64,000 bases of DNA from Gallibacter sp963558965 (lineage in GTDB: Bacteria > Bacillota > Clostridia > Peptostreptococcales > Anaerovoracaceae): assembly GCA_963558965.1 (NCBI GenBank), contig CAUWIT010000008.1:1-64000 (forward strand). Reading direction: 5' to 3'. A program made the position numbers and the translations under genes. Shown here one piece after another: positions 1-8,858 of the stretch. The notes below the pieces were generated by a model. It made no database searches and had not been told where the DNA came from. It saw only the letters and a list, made by a program, of their open reading frames with translations. Positions within the stretch are counted from its first letter, which is position 1, and each line of letters starts with the position of its first letter.

Positions 1-13
1 AAGTTTTTTACCT

Positions 14-39
14 ACCCCTGGCAGAACCAGGGGTTTTTT
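14..39 (+). terminator. Rho-independent terminator of an upstream plus-strand gene
   Basis: A 7-bp GC-rich stem (CCCCTGG at 15-21, CCAGGGG at 27-33) with a 5-nt loop is followed by six T residues. It faces right, so it ends a transcript entering from outside the left edge. Confidence 0.85.
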
Positions 40-52
40 GCCGCTAAAGCAC

Positions 53-93
53 CAAAAAATAGATGCTTCCCACTAAATATAGGGAAGCATCTA
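53..93 (-). terminator. Terminator of the two-component operon
   Basis: An 11-bp perfect inverted repeat (AGATGCTTCCC at 61-71 with its complement at 82-92) is followed on the minus strand by a run of six T (complement of 54-59). It lies 114 bp beyond the histidine kinase stop codon and is the natural end of that operon. Confidence 0.8.
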
Positions 94-206
94 TGGATTA
101 GACATATATCCTAAATAACATGTGTTCAGTTTTCTGATGTACATATCACAATGAAATACATTTTCATCACAACCACCAAAAATTATAAAACAATATATAT
201 TTGTAT

Positions 207-1454
207 CTACTTAAATGTTACTCTAAATTCAATACCTTCAGAGCCGTCTGGCCCAGATGTCATATCGCTTTTCGCTATAATTGTACCGTGGTGGTTTTCA
301 ACGATTGTTTTTGCAATTGCAAGGCCTAAACCGTATCCGCCGCCAAGACCATATCCAGCTCCATCAGTATCTACTTCAACTCTTGTACGAGCTTCATCTC
401 CTCGATAAAATCTATTAAAAAGATGATCTATTTGATTTTTAGGAACAACTTTACATGTGTTTCTAACTATTATTTCTTTTTTGCCATTATTTCTAATTTC
501 AAGTTGTACCTTAGGCTGTTTTTCAGAAGTAGCATATTTAATTGCATTATCAATTAAAATATGCAATAGCTGTTTCATTTGAGTGCCATCGGCAATCAGT
601 TTAAAATCATTATCGATTTTGCTGTCTAGCATAACTCCAGCTTCGTAGGCAACAGGTTCAAACTGAAGCATATCACCTTCTGCCAAGTCGCTTATATTTA
701 CTTCTGTTCGCTCTACCTTGATGTCCGCACTGTCGTTTTTAGCTAAAAACAACATATCTTCTACTAATTTTTTCATGTGTTTAGCTTCATCAATAGTGCT
801 GTCGATCCACTGCTTTTCCTCTGCAATCGTTTTATCTCTTTTACCTCTTAAAATTTCATTGTTGGCCAGTATAACTGTCAATGGAGTTTTAAGTTCATGG
901 GAGGCATCAGCTACAAATCGCTTTTGCTGTTCCCAGGATTTTTGCACTGGTTTTATTGCAAATGAGGCCATAAACATACTTATGAAATAGACTATTACCA
1001 TAGCTATAATAAAAGTTATGCCAGAAGTAACAACTGTACTCCACACTATTTCATCCATTCTAGATGCATCTACAAAAACTATTATAATTTTATCATCATT
1101 AAAACTTTTCTTTTCATAAAACAAGCTTAAGCTGCCAATTCGTCCACTTGAATTATTGGAATCAACTGCATCTTCAACTGCACTAGTCAAAAGTTCTTCT
1201 TCCATTGAAGCTCCTCTAACATAGGTTTGATAAATATTTGCATCTTCATCTGTTATTACTATAACAGATGTCATATATCCCAATTTACCTTCATTGTTTT
1301 CTATTGAACTTATTGGCTGCTTAAGTGTTCTTCTAATTTCACGCATTTGACTATTATATGTATTGGTACATATAAATATGAAAACGACAAGTAGAACTAT
1401 TCCTACTAAAACCATGTTGGTTATTACAAATTTTCGCTTAAGGTTTTTTAACAT
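207..1454 (-). CDS. Two-component sensor histidine kinase
   Basis: This is a 415-aa membrane histidine kinase that autophosphorylates and passes phosphate to the response regulator encoded just upstream. It has two membrane segments (about residues 10-31 and 138-162) flanking a roughly 105-residue extracellular sensor region with no recognisable ligand fold. A HisKA dimerisation helix follows, with the phosphorylated histidine in DASHELKTPL (His186), then a HATPase_c domain with the N box LIDNAIKYA and a G box GYGLGLAIAK. The C-terminal part holds a Gly-rich stretch (GAGYGLGGGYGLGLA) that looks like a short duplication of the ATP-lid glycine motif. The start codon overlaps the response regulator stop by 7 bp, which implies translational coupling. 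The stimulus is unknown. Confidence 0.93.
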   Translation of the reverse strand: MLKNLKRKFVITNMVLVGIVLLVVFIFICTNTYNSQMREIRRTLKQPISSIENNEGKLGYMTSVIVITDEDANIYQTYVRGASMEEELLTSAVEDAVDSNNSSGRIGSLSLFYEKKSFNDDKIIIVFVDASRMDEIVWSTVVTSGITFIIAMVIVYFISMFMASFAIKPVQKSWEQQKRFVADASHELKTPLTVILANNEILRGKRDKTIAEEKQWIDSTIDEAKHMKKLVEDMLFLAKNDSADIKVERTEVNISDLAEGDMLQFEPVAYEAGVMLDSKIDNDFKLIADGTQMKQLLHILIDNAIKYATSEKQPKVQLEIRNNGKKEIIVRNTCKVVPKNQIDHLFNRFYRGDEARTRVEVDTDGAGYGLGGGYGLGLAIAKTIVENHHGTIIAKSDMTSGPDGSEGIEFRVTFK

Positions 1455-2113
1455 AGTCTATACCCTACTTTTCTAATTGCTTCAATTTTCATCTCTGAGC
1501 CTATATGCGTTAGTTTTTTTCTTAGAAAAGAAATGTATGCTTCTACGTTGTTGTCTGTTGCATCGCTGTCATATCCCCAAACTTTTGTAATCAAATCTTC
1601 TTTTGAATAAGTCGCTCCTGGATTTGACATAAATAATTTTATAATCTCACATTCTTTAAAATTCAATCTTACTGATTTTTCATTTCTAAACAATGTGCTT
1701 GACTCAATATCCAAAGACAAATCTCCCAAAGTCAATTTATCTATTATTACTTCGCCTTTTCTTCTAGTCACAGCTCTAATACGTGCTAAAAGTTCTTCTG
1801 GTGCAAATGGCTTAGTCATATAATCATCTGCACCGTAATCAAGTCCTGAAATTTTATCTGAAACTGTATCTTTTGCAGTTAACATAATAATAGGTGTTTC
1901 TATTTTTTCTTCTCTCAGCTTTTTAGCTACTGTAAAGCCGTCCATGTATGGAAGCATAACATCTAATACTATTGCATCATAGATATCTTCCATAGCATAG
2001 TCAAAACCATCTTGTCCATCATAGACTACATCTACCATATATTTTTCACCTGATAAAATTTCTCCCAAGGCTTTTGCTAATCTTTTTTCATCTTCTACTA
2101 CTAGTATTCTCAT
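1448..2113 (-). CDS. OmpR/PhoB-family response regulator
   Basis: This 221-aa protein has an N-terminal receiver domain (residues 1-115) with the acidic pocket VEDE, phospho-acceptor Asp51 in VLDVMLPYMDG and the conserved Lys in LTAKD. A C-terminal winged-helix DNA-binding domain (about 125-221) carries the usual YISFLRKKL and IRKVGYRL motifs. It should be phosphorylated by the downstream kinase and bind promoter DNA as a dimer. A good ribosome binding site, GGAGGG, precedes the ATG, and a TATAAT-like -10 box lies at 2140-2145. Target genes cannot be told from the sequence. Confidence 0.94.
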   Translation of the reverse strand: MRILVVEDEKRLAKALGEILSGEKYMVDVVYDGQDGFDYAMEDIYDAIVLDVMLPYMDGFTVAKKLREEKIETPIIMLTAKDTVSDKISGLDYGADDYMTKPFAPEELLARIRAVTRRKGEVIIDKLTLGDLSLDIESSTLFRNEKSVRLNFKECEIIKLFMSNPGATYSKEDLITKVWGYDSDATDNNVEAYISFLRKKLTHIGSEMKIEAIRKVGYRLC

Positions 2114-2339
2114 ATGCTCCCTCCACCCTTTTTGTTTAAATTATATAATAGTTTTTTGTCTTTTGCTAGTTTCTAGTGACCAAGTATTTTAATCAATATC
2201 TCTAACATAGCCATTTTCGTATTTACATCTGTTATATTTATCATAAGTCATTCTCTCTTTCTTTTCTTATCTTATTTCATCTTACAATGATATTTTACAG
2301 CTATTTACTTAAATATATCTTAAAGAAAAAAATTTTTAA

Positions 2340-2389
2340 ATTAAAAAGCTGCCCCATTGAAATTTCAACTTTTATCAATGAAACAGCTT
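2340..2389 (-). terminator. Terminator downstream of gltX
   Basis: An interrupted stem (AAGCTG at 2346-2351 with CAGCTT at 2384-2389, and CATTGA with TCAATG inside) is followed on the minus strand by an A/T-rich tract with T runs. It lies 26 bp past the gltX stop. The rest of the 2114-2415 gap is A/T-rich and holds only the promoter region of the response regulator. Confidence 0.65.
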
Positions 2390-2415
2390 ATTGAACATAT
2401 TAAATTTATTAAGCT

Positions 2416-4071
2416 TTATAAGCTTGTTTTGTAGGCGTCAACTCTCGCTCTTGTTTTATCTTCGCCTAAAATCTGCTGAATCTCCCAAATATCAGGTGAC
2501 TGGCTTCTGCCTGTAACTGCAAGTCTTACTACAGTACTTACATGGCCAACATGACCTTTGTATTCTTCTGGATGTTTTTTATAATCCTTTGGTTTTGCAG
2601 CATATCCCATTTCAGTAGCCATATTTCTTATCTTTTCAAACCACTGGCTCTGATCATCGCTGTGGTCGTAAGTTTCCATATAACCATCAAGGATTTTAAC
2701 TGCGTCTTCTTTTGAAACTTCAGCAGGTAGTTCGTCTTCAATTTTGAAATAATCATCAAAGAAGTAGCTGATAAACTCGAAAATCTGACTTGCACATACA
2801 AAATCTTTTCTAGGCTTGTTGCCTGTTCTGCCAAGATCTAAAATTGGAAGCAAGTAATCTTCTCTATCCTTTATTTCATCCAATACTTCTTTGTTAAATT
2901 CTTCTGCCCATCCTAGCAAAAATTCATACAAATCAGCTGCTGAAATTTTTACTAATGTATCCTTTGAAACGTCATTTAATTTGTTTAAATCAAATAGCGC
3001 TCCTGAATTTGACATTTTTTCCATTGTAAACTCAAACTCATCGCTTGGAGCGTCTGGATTTGCAATACGCCATTCTTCGTAGTTTGAGTTAAGGATTATC
3101 AATAGATATTCTCTTACTGCCTGTGGATGGTATCCCATTTCTCTGTAGTAGTTTAATGCTAACTCAGGGTCTTTTCTCTTTGAAAGTTTACGCTTATTTC
3201 CGTCTTCACCGATTTTCATTAGCTGAGCTGTGTGACAGTAAACTGGTAACTGGAAACCAAGCTTTTCAAAAAGCTCAACATGTATAGGTAGAGATGAAAG
3301 CCATTCCTCACCTCTTACTACGTGAGTTGTTCTCATAAGATGGTCGTCGCAAACGTGAGCAAAATGATATGTTGGTATACCTGTAGCCTTTAAAATTACT
3401 ACATCCTGGAAGTTTTCTGGCATTGTAAGTTCACCTCTGATGCCGTCTTCTACAGAAATGATTTTCGCTGCCTCACCTTGTTTTCCATCTGATTTTAGAC
3501 GAATAACATAAGGTAGTCCTTTTGCTAGATTTGCTTCAATTTCTTCATCTGTAGCATTTCTGTATTTTGCATAGTCGCCATAGATACCTGGAGTTTCTTT
3601 GTTTGCCTCCTGAGTCGCTCTAACTTCAGCGATTTCATCTTCTGTCATAAAGCAAGGATAAGCCATTCCTTTTTCAATAAGTTCCTTTACATAAACCTGA
3701 TATATGTCAGCTCTCTGGCTCTGTGAGTAAGGGCCGTAAGCTCCCTTTTCTCCCTCTTTTAAAGCACCTTCGTCAAATTTAATATCGAAGAAGTTTAAGC
3801 TATCGATAATTGTATCAACTGCTCCTTCAACGTAACGCTTGTCATCAGTATCCTCAATACGAAGATAGAAAATACCTTCGCTCTGGTGAGCCAATCTTTC
3901 GTCAACAAATGCGCCGTATAGATTGCCTAGGTGGATAAATCCAGTTGGGCTTGGTCCAAGTCTTGTAACTTTTGCCCCTTCTTTTAAATCTCTTTTTGGA
4001 TATTCATTTTCCAAGTCTTCTGATGTTTTAGTTATATTTGGAAAAAGTAAATCTGCAATTTTTTTACTCAT
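2416..4071 (-). CDS. gltX: Glutamyl-tRNA synthetase
   Basis: This class I aminoacyl-tRNA synthetase charges tRNA with glutamate. It is 551 aa long, above the roughly 480-500 aa of many bacterial GltX proteins because of a longer N-terminus and insertions. The Rossmann catalytic core shows the HIGH-type motif in GPSPTGFIHLGN (residues 39-50) and the KMSKS-type loop KRKLSKRKDP near residue 296. The C-terminal helical part should bind the anticodon. The ATG is preceded by GAGAGGAACG. It is transcribed divergently from the thioredoxin-reductase-like gene. Whether it also charges tRNA-Gln cannot be read from the sequence. Confidence 0.93.
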   Translation of the reverse strand: MSKKIADLLFPNITKTSEDLENEYPKRDLKEGAKVTRLGPSPTGFIHLGNLYGAFVDERLAHQSEGIFYLRIEDTDDKRYVEGAVDTIIDSLNFFDIKFDEGALKEGEKGAYGPYSQSQRADIYQVYVKELIEKGMAYPCFMTEDEIAEVRATQEANKETPGIYGDYAKYRNATDEEIEANLAKGLPYVIRLKSDGKQGEAAKIISVEDGIRGELTMPENFQDVVILKATGIPTYHFAHVCDDHLMRTTHVVRGEEWLSSLPIHVELFEKLGFQLPVYCHTAQLMKIGEDGNKRKLSKRKDPELALNYYREMGYHPQAVREYLLIILNSNYEEWRIANPDAPSDEFEFTMEKMSNSGALFDLNKLNDVSKDTLVKISAADLYEFLLGWAEEFNKEVLDEIKDREDYLLPILDLGRTGNKPRKDFVCASQIFEFISYFFDDYFKIEDELPAEVSKEDAVKILDGYMETYDHSDDQSQWFEKIRNMATEMGYAAKPKDYKKHPEEYKGHVGHVSTVVRLAVTGRSQSPDIWEIQQILGEDKTRARVDAYKTSL

Positions 4072-4213
4072 AATTTCGTTCCTCTCGTTATATTTTATCG
4101 TTATCTGTTAAATTATATAACAAAATTGACTCAAATGCCATATTTATGTGTATTTTCCTTAATTCAGTGTATAATATATGTAGATGTTAACTTTAGGACG
4201 AAAGGAATTTATC

Positions 4214-5077
4214 ATGTCAAAAGTAATTATTATTGGGAATGGCCCTGCTGGTATTTCAGCATCATTATATACAAAACGCGCTGGTTTAGATACTACAGTT
4301 ATTGCAATGGGTACTGGCTCACTTGCAAAAGCACACTCTATAGAAAATTATTACGGACTTCCTAATCCTGTAGATGGCAAAACTCTACACGAAAATGGCA
4401 TTGCTCAGGCAAAATCTCTAGGTGTTGAATTTGTTGAGGCACAGGTGTTAGGCATAGGTTTTGAAAGCGCTTTTACAGTGACTACTTCTGACAATGTTTA
4501 TGAAGCAGATGCACTTATTATCGCTACTGGATCACAGCGCAATACACCAAATGTAAAAGGTATTAAAGATTATGAAGGAATGGGTGTTAGTTACTGCGCA
4601 GTCTGTGATGGTTTTTTCCACAGAGGCAAAGATGTTGCAGTTTTAGGCTCAGGTCAGTATGCAGTTCACGAAGCTAAGGAACTTTTACCTATAGCTGGTA
4701 GCGTGACTATCCTTACAAATGGCAAGGAACCTACTGATGATATTCCGGCAGATTTCAAGGTTATAACTAACCCTATAGAATATATAGGTGGTGAACCTGT
4801 TTTATCAGATATAGTTTTTAACGATGGAAGCTCAATAAATGTGTCTGGACTTTTCGTAGCTGAAGGAGTTGCAGGCAGCGCTGATTTCGCTCGCAAGTTA
4901 GGAGCAGTTGTAGATGGAAGCAAAATTGTGGTAAATGAAAATATGGAAACAAATATTCCTGGTCTTTACGCTGCTGGAGATTGTACTGGCGGTATGCTTC
5001 AAGTTGCAAAAGCAGTTTACGAAGGTGCACAAGCAGGCACTTCAGCTATTAAATACATTCGCAGCAAAAATAGCTAA
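4214..5077 (+). CDS. Thioredoxin reductase-like FAD/NAD(P) disulfide oxidoreductase
   Basis: This 287-aa protein is similar in layout to TrxB. The N-terminal FAD-binding Rossmann motif is GNGPAGISA. The redox-active CxxC lies in CAVCDGFF (Cys128 and Cys131). A second dinucleotide motif, GSGQYAVHEA, and a C-terminal FAD motif, GLYAAGDCTGG, complete the fold. It likely reduces a thioredoxin-like or other disulfide partner with NAD(P)H or another donor. I chose the ATG at 4214, 10 codons into the longest frame, because GAAAGGAA sits just upstream and the FAD motif then begins at the expected distance. The protein is slightly shorter than typical TrxB (about 310 aa). No thioredoxin gene is adjacent, so the partner is unknown. 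Confidence 0.85.
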   Translation: MSKVIIIGNGPAGISASLYTKRAGLDTTVIAMGTGSLAKAHSIENYYGLPNPVDGKTLHENGIAQAKSLGVEFVEAQVLGIGFESAFTVTTSDNVYEADALIIATGSQRNTPNVKGIKDYEGMGVSYCAVCDGFFHRGKDVAVLGSGQYAVHEAKELLPIAGSVTILTNGKEPTDDIPADFKVITNPIEYIGGEPVLSDIVFNDGSSINVSGLFVAEGVAGSADFARKLGAVVDGSKIVVNENMETNIPGLYAAGDCTGGMLQVAKAVYEGAQAGTSAIKYIRSKNS

Positions 5078-5091
5078 GCTCAAAGATTACA

Positions 5092-5130
5092 AAACCCCAA
5101 GTCGAAAAAATCGACCTGGGGTAATTTTTT
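5092..5130. terminator. Bidirectional terminator between convergent genes
   Basis: The stem AACCCCAAGTCG / CGACCTGGGGT has a loop of A/T. It is followed by six T on the plus strand and TTTT on the minus strand. It separates the convergent oxidoreductase (ends 5077) and UPF0340 gene (ends 5138). Confidence 0.8.
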
Positions 5131-5137
5131 ACAATTT

Positions 5138-5707
5138 TTATCTTTTAATATCTCCACCTGACAATTCATCATCATAATGAGCACGTGAACCTCCAATAAA
5201 CTTAGGACGAGTTCTTGCCCCAAGTAGGTGAGCTTCTCCAATTTTTTTAGTTTCTATACGTAGTGGCACCGCAACATGCTTAAGATGCATACCAATTAAA
5301 GTGTCCCCGATATCCATTCCTGCATCAGCTTTAATAGTCTCCACTGCAACAGGATTTTCAAATCTAGAATAAGCAACTACTGAAAATGAACCGCCAGCAT
5401 GTATTTGAGGAACCACATTTACAATTTCCTCACCTGGTAAAAGCGCATCTTTTTCAACGATTACAGCTCTGTTTAAATGTTCGCAACACTGAGCTGCAAG
5501 ATAGATACCTTTTTCCTTTAAAATAGGATAAACAGTATCGAAAATCGCTTCGGCAACTTCAATATTTGAACCTTTTCCAATACGCTTACCGCCAACTTCA
5601 CTAGTTGAACATCCAATTACAAAAATATCGCCTTTTTTTAATTTTGCAAGAGCTAAAACTTCTTCCAAAGCCTTTTTAGCTTCTTCTTTGATAACATCAT
5701 ATGCCAT
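5138..5707 (-). CDS. UPF0340 / TIGR01440 family protein (YwlG-like)
   Basis: This 189-aa cytoplasmic protein belongs to the UPF0340 family, widespread in Firmicutes and of unknown biochemical function. Family-typical segments are visible: GCSTSEVGGKRIGKGSN, QCCEHLNRA, and the C-terminal RTRPKFIGGSRAHYDD. A double cysteine (QCC) and conserved His/Glu suggest a metal or nucleotide site, but that is speculation. It follows the SAH hydrolase gene by 24 bp on the same strand and is the last gene before the bidirectional terminator, so it is probably co-transcribed with ahcY and glmS. Confidence 0.88.
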   Translation of the reverse strand: MAYDVIKEEAKKALEEVLALAKLKKGDIFVIGCSTSEVGGKRIGKGSNIEVAEAIFDTVYPILKEKGIYLAAQCCEHLNRAVIVEKDALLPGEEIVNVVPQIHAGGSFSVVAYSRFENPVAVETIKADAGMDIGDTLIGMHLKHVAVPLRIETKKIGEAHLLGARTRPKFIGGSRAHYDDELSGGDIKR

Positions 5708-5731
5708 TGTAATACCCTCTCCCTTTAAAAC

Positions 5732-6982
5732 TTAAATATTCCAGCTATCAAGATATTTTTCTTGTTCTTCAGTCAATTTGTCAATTTCTATGCCCCAAGC
5801 TGCAAGCTTACGGCTAGCAATTACATTGTCGATTTCTGCTGAAACATCGATAACCTTGTTTTCAAGTTTTTCGTGATTATCTTTTATGTACATCGCGCTC
5901 ATAGCCTGAACTGCAAAGCTCAAATCCATGATTTCTGCCGGATGACCGTCAGCCGCTGCTATATTTACAAGTTTACCTTCGGCAATAACATTTATCCACT
6001 TGCCGTTTGGCAATTTGTAACCCATAATATTGGCTCTCATTTCTTTCTTTTCTACACAATTTGCTTCAAGACCAGCCATATCGATTTCAACATTGAAATG
6101 TCCTGCGTTAGCAAGAATGGCTTTATCTTTCATCTTCATCATGTTGTCTAGAGAAATAGTTCCTGCGCATCCAGTCGCTGTAGCGAAGAAATCACCGTAC
6201 TCTGCCGCTTTGTCCATAGTCATAACACTGTGACCATCCATTTTAGCTTCCATCGCCTTTACTGGATTTATTTCAGTTACAATTACCTGTGCACCTAATG
6301 CAGCTGCTCTCATTGCAATACCTCTTGAGCACCAACCATATCCAGCAACAACTACTGTTTTACCAGCAACGATAAGATTTGTATTTCTCATAATACTATC
6401 CCAAACTGATTGACCAGTACCATATCTATTGTCAAATAGATGCTTGCAATCTGCATCGTTTACAGCTACCATTGGGAATTTTAAAACTCCTTCTTTTTCC
6501 ATAGCTTTAAGTCTGATAATACCTGTTGTTGTTTCTTCACAACCGCCCCAAACTTCTTCTGCTAAATCTGGTCTCTTATTGTGAAGCATACCAACTAAAT
6601 CTCCACCATCATCGATGATAATATTTGATTTCTGTTCAAGACACATTTCTATATGCTTAAAATAGGTTTCTTCATCTGCACCATGGATAGCATAAACGTT
6701 TATACCGCTGTCGGCAAGAGCTGCGACTACATCGTCCTGTGTACTTAGCACATTGCTGCCTGTAGCTGATAACTGAGCTCCACCTGCTGCTAAAACTTTA
6801 CATAAGTAAGCTGTCTTAGCTTCCATATGGATTGAAAGAGAAATCTTAATACCTTTAAATGGCTGTGTTTCTTTAAATTCTTCCTCTAAAGCAGCCAAAA
6901 GTGGCATATTGTTTTTTACCCATTCAATCTTTTGGTGACCTGATGGTGCTAAATTTATATCTTTTACTTCGTAATTTTTCAT
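5732..6982 (-). CDS. ahcY: Adenosylhomocysteinase (S-adenosylhomocysteine hydrolase)
   Basis: This enzyme splits S-adenosylhomocysteine into adenosine and homocysteine, clearing the inhibitory product of SAM-dependent methyltransferases. It is 416 aa. The substrate domain contains HMEAKTAYL and the conserved TRY-equivalent DNRYGTGQS. The NAD-binding Rossmann motif is VVAGYGWCSRGIAMRA, and the C-terminal region shows the NAD-contacting HPAEIMDLSFA. Many Clostridia use the Pfs/LuxS route instead, so this is a metabolic choice of the organism. It follows glmS by 31 bp and precedes the UPF0340 gene. Confidence 0.94.
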   Translation of the reverse strand: MKNYEVKDINLAPSGHQKIEWVKNNMPLLAALEEEFKETQPFKGIKISLSIHMEAKTAYLCKVLAAGGAQLSATGSNVLSTQDDVVAALADSGINVYAIHGADEETYFKHIEMCLEQKSNIIIDDGGDLVGMLHNKRPDLAEEVWGGCEETTTGIIRLKAMEKEGVLKFPMVAVNDADCKHLFDNRYGTGQSVWDSIMRNTNLIVAGKTVVVAGYGWCSRGIAMRAAALGAQVIVTEINPVKAMEAKMDGHSVMTMDKAAEYGDFFATATGCAGTISLDNMMKMKDKAILANAGHFNVEIDMAGLEANCVEKKEMRANIMGYKLPNGKWINVIAEGKLVNIAAADGHPAEIMDLSFAVQAMSAMYIKDNHEKLENKVIDVSAEIDNVIASRKLAAWGIEIDKLTEEQEKYLDSWNI

Positions 6983-7013
6983 TAAATTATCTTCTCCATA
7001 TATTATACGTAAA

Positions 7014-8843
7014 TTATTCTACTGTAACTGATTTTGCTAGGTTCTTAGGCTTATCGATATTACATCCTCTGTTTTTTGCTACATAGTAAGCAAAAATCTG
7101 TAACGGAACAACACTTAATAGTGGTGTTAACTCATCCATACATCTTGGAATGTATATTACTTCATCTGCCTTTTTCTCAATATCAGAACAACCTTCTTTT
7201 GCAACAGCAATTACTCTTGCACCTCTAGCTTTGATTTCTTCAATATTTGCAATCATCTTTTCAAATAAGAAGTCCTGAGTTGCAAGTGCAAATACTAGAG
7301 TATCATCTTCAACTAATGCAATTGTGCCGTGTTTAAGCTCACCTGCTGCAATTGCAAATGAATTGATATATGATATTTCTTTTAATTTCAGTGAACCTTC
7401 GTATGAAACTCCAGCGTCTTGACCTCTACCTATAAAGAATATTTGATTTCTCTTGTAGAAAATATCTGCAAGGTTTTCAATATCCTTTTGATGATCTAAA
7501 ATCTGTTGAAGTTTTCCAGGTATCAATTTTAATTCTTCAATTATTTCATTGTAGTAGTCATCATCAATTGTACCTTTTGTTTTGCCCATATATAAAGCGA
7601 TTAGATACATACACATAAGCTGTGTTGTGTAAGCCTTAGTTGAGGCAACTGAGATTTCTGGACCTGCCCAAGTGTAGAACACATCATCTGATTCTCTTGC
7701 TACTGAGCTTCCAACTACATTTACGACTGAAAGTATACGAGCTCCCTTTTTCTTAGCTTCTCTTAAAGCAGCCAAAGTATCTAAAGTTTCACCAGATTGG
7801 CTAATTGCGATGAACAATGTGTTTTCATCTACAAATGGATCTCTGTATCTAAATTCTGATGCAACATCTACTTCCACAGGAATACGTGCCATTTTTTCAA
7901 TTGCGTATTTTCCAACTAAACCTGCATGGTAAGCTGTTCCGCATGCTACAATATAAATTTTATTAAATCCATCTATATCTTCTTTAGTCATGGAAATACC
8001 ATCTAAATTGATTTCATTTCCAGCTTTAAGTCTCTTATTTAGAGTATCTTCAAGTCCCTTTGGCTGTTCATGAATTTCCTTCATCATGAAATGATCATAT
8101 CCGCCTTTTTCAGCTGCATCAGCATCCCATGTAACATGAAGTACTTCACGTTTAACTTCTTGTCCATCTTCGTTGAAAATAGCAATTTTATCTGCTGTAA
8201 CAACTAGAGTTTCATTGTTTTCAATTAGATATATTTCTCTAACGTATTTAAGTACAGCAGGAATATCAGAAGCAATAAAATTACATCCTTTTCCTAGTCC
8301 TGCAATAAGTGGTGCATCTTTTCTAACTGCAACTATTTTATCTGGTTCATCAGCTGCAATTACAGCAATTGCATATGCACCTCTCATCTTTTCAACAGCT
8401 TTATTAACTGCTTCATGTAAATCACCGTCGTAGTAGATACCGATAAGCTGAGCTATAACTTCAGTATCAGTTTCAGACTTGAAATGAATGCCGCAATCTT
8501 CAATAAGCCATTCCTTAATTTCCATATAATTTTCGATGATGCCGTTGTGAACTACAGCTATTTTGCCATTTTCACTGCAGTGAGGATGTGCATTTACTGT
8601 TGATGGTACTCCATGAGTTGCCCATCTAGTATGACCTATCCCTACAGGGCCATCGAATTGGTCATCGGCAGTTATCTTTTCAAGATTTTCAATGCCTCCA
8701 ACTTTTTTTCTAACTTCTATGCCATGTTCTTTTACAAGCGCGATACCGGCAGAGTCATATCCTCTATATTCTAAGCTTCTTAAGCCACTTAATATCTTTT
8801 CTTTCGCATGGTTTTTACCTACAAAACCTACAATTCCACACAT
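7014..8843 (-). CDS. glmS: Glutamine-fructose-6-phosphate aminotransferase (isomerizing)
   Basis: GlmS makes glucosamine-6-phosphate from fructose-6-phosphate and glutamine, the first step to UDP-GlcNAc for the cell wall. The 609-aa protein begins MCGIVGFVG, where Cys2 becomes the N-terminal nucleophile of the glutaminase domain (residues 2-230). Two SIS sugar-isomerase domains follow (about 280-430 and 455-590), with AISQSGETLDT and GRGQDAGVS motifs. The C-terminus ends KNLAKSVTVE, the conserved C-tail. A strong AGGAGG precedes the ATG. It lies 15 bp after glmM, so successive pathway enzymes are co-transcribed. The short gap holds no glmS ribozyme. Confidence 0.97.
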   Translation of the reverse strand: MCGIVGFVGKNHAKEKILSGLRSLEYRGYDSAGIALVKEHGIEVRKKVGGIENLEKITADDQFDGPVGIGHTRWATHGVPSTVNAHPHCSENGKIAVVHNGIIENYMEIKEWLIEDCGIHFKSETDTEVIAQLIGIYYDGDLHEAVNKAVEKMRGAYAIAVIAADEPDKIVAVRKDAPLIAGLGKGCNFIASDIPAVLKYVREIYLIENNETLVVTADKIAIFNEDGQEVKREVLHVTWDADAAEKGGYDHFMMKEIHEQPKGLEDTLNKRLKAGNEINLDGISMTKEDIDGFNKIYIVACGTAYHAGLVGKYAIEKMARIPVEVDVASEFRYRDPFVDENTLFIAISQSGETLDTLAALREAKKKGARILSVVNVVGSSVARESDDVFYTWAGPEISVASTKAYTTQLMCMYLIALYMGKTKGTIDDDYYNEIIEELKLIPGKLQQILDHQKDIENLADIFYKRNQIFFIGRGQDAGVSYEGSLKLKEISYINSFAIAAGELKHGTIALVEDDTLVFALATQDFLFEKMIANIEEIKARGARVIAVAKEGCSDIEKKADEVIYIPRCMDELTPLLSVVPLQIFAYYVAKNRGCNIDKPKNLAKSVTVE

Positions 8844-8858
8844 ATACCTGTGTCCTCC

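Noticed and set aside
8844..8858. glmS ribozyme before glmS
   Set aside because: The glmM-glmS gap is only 15 bp, too short for the ribozyme.
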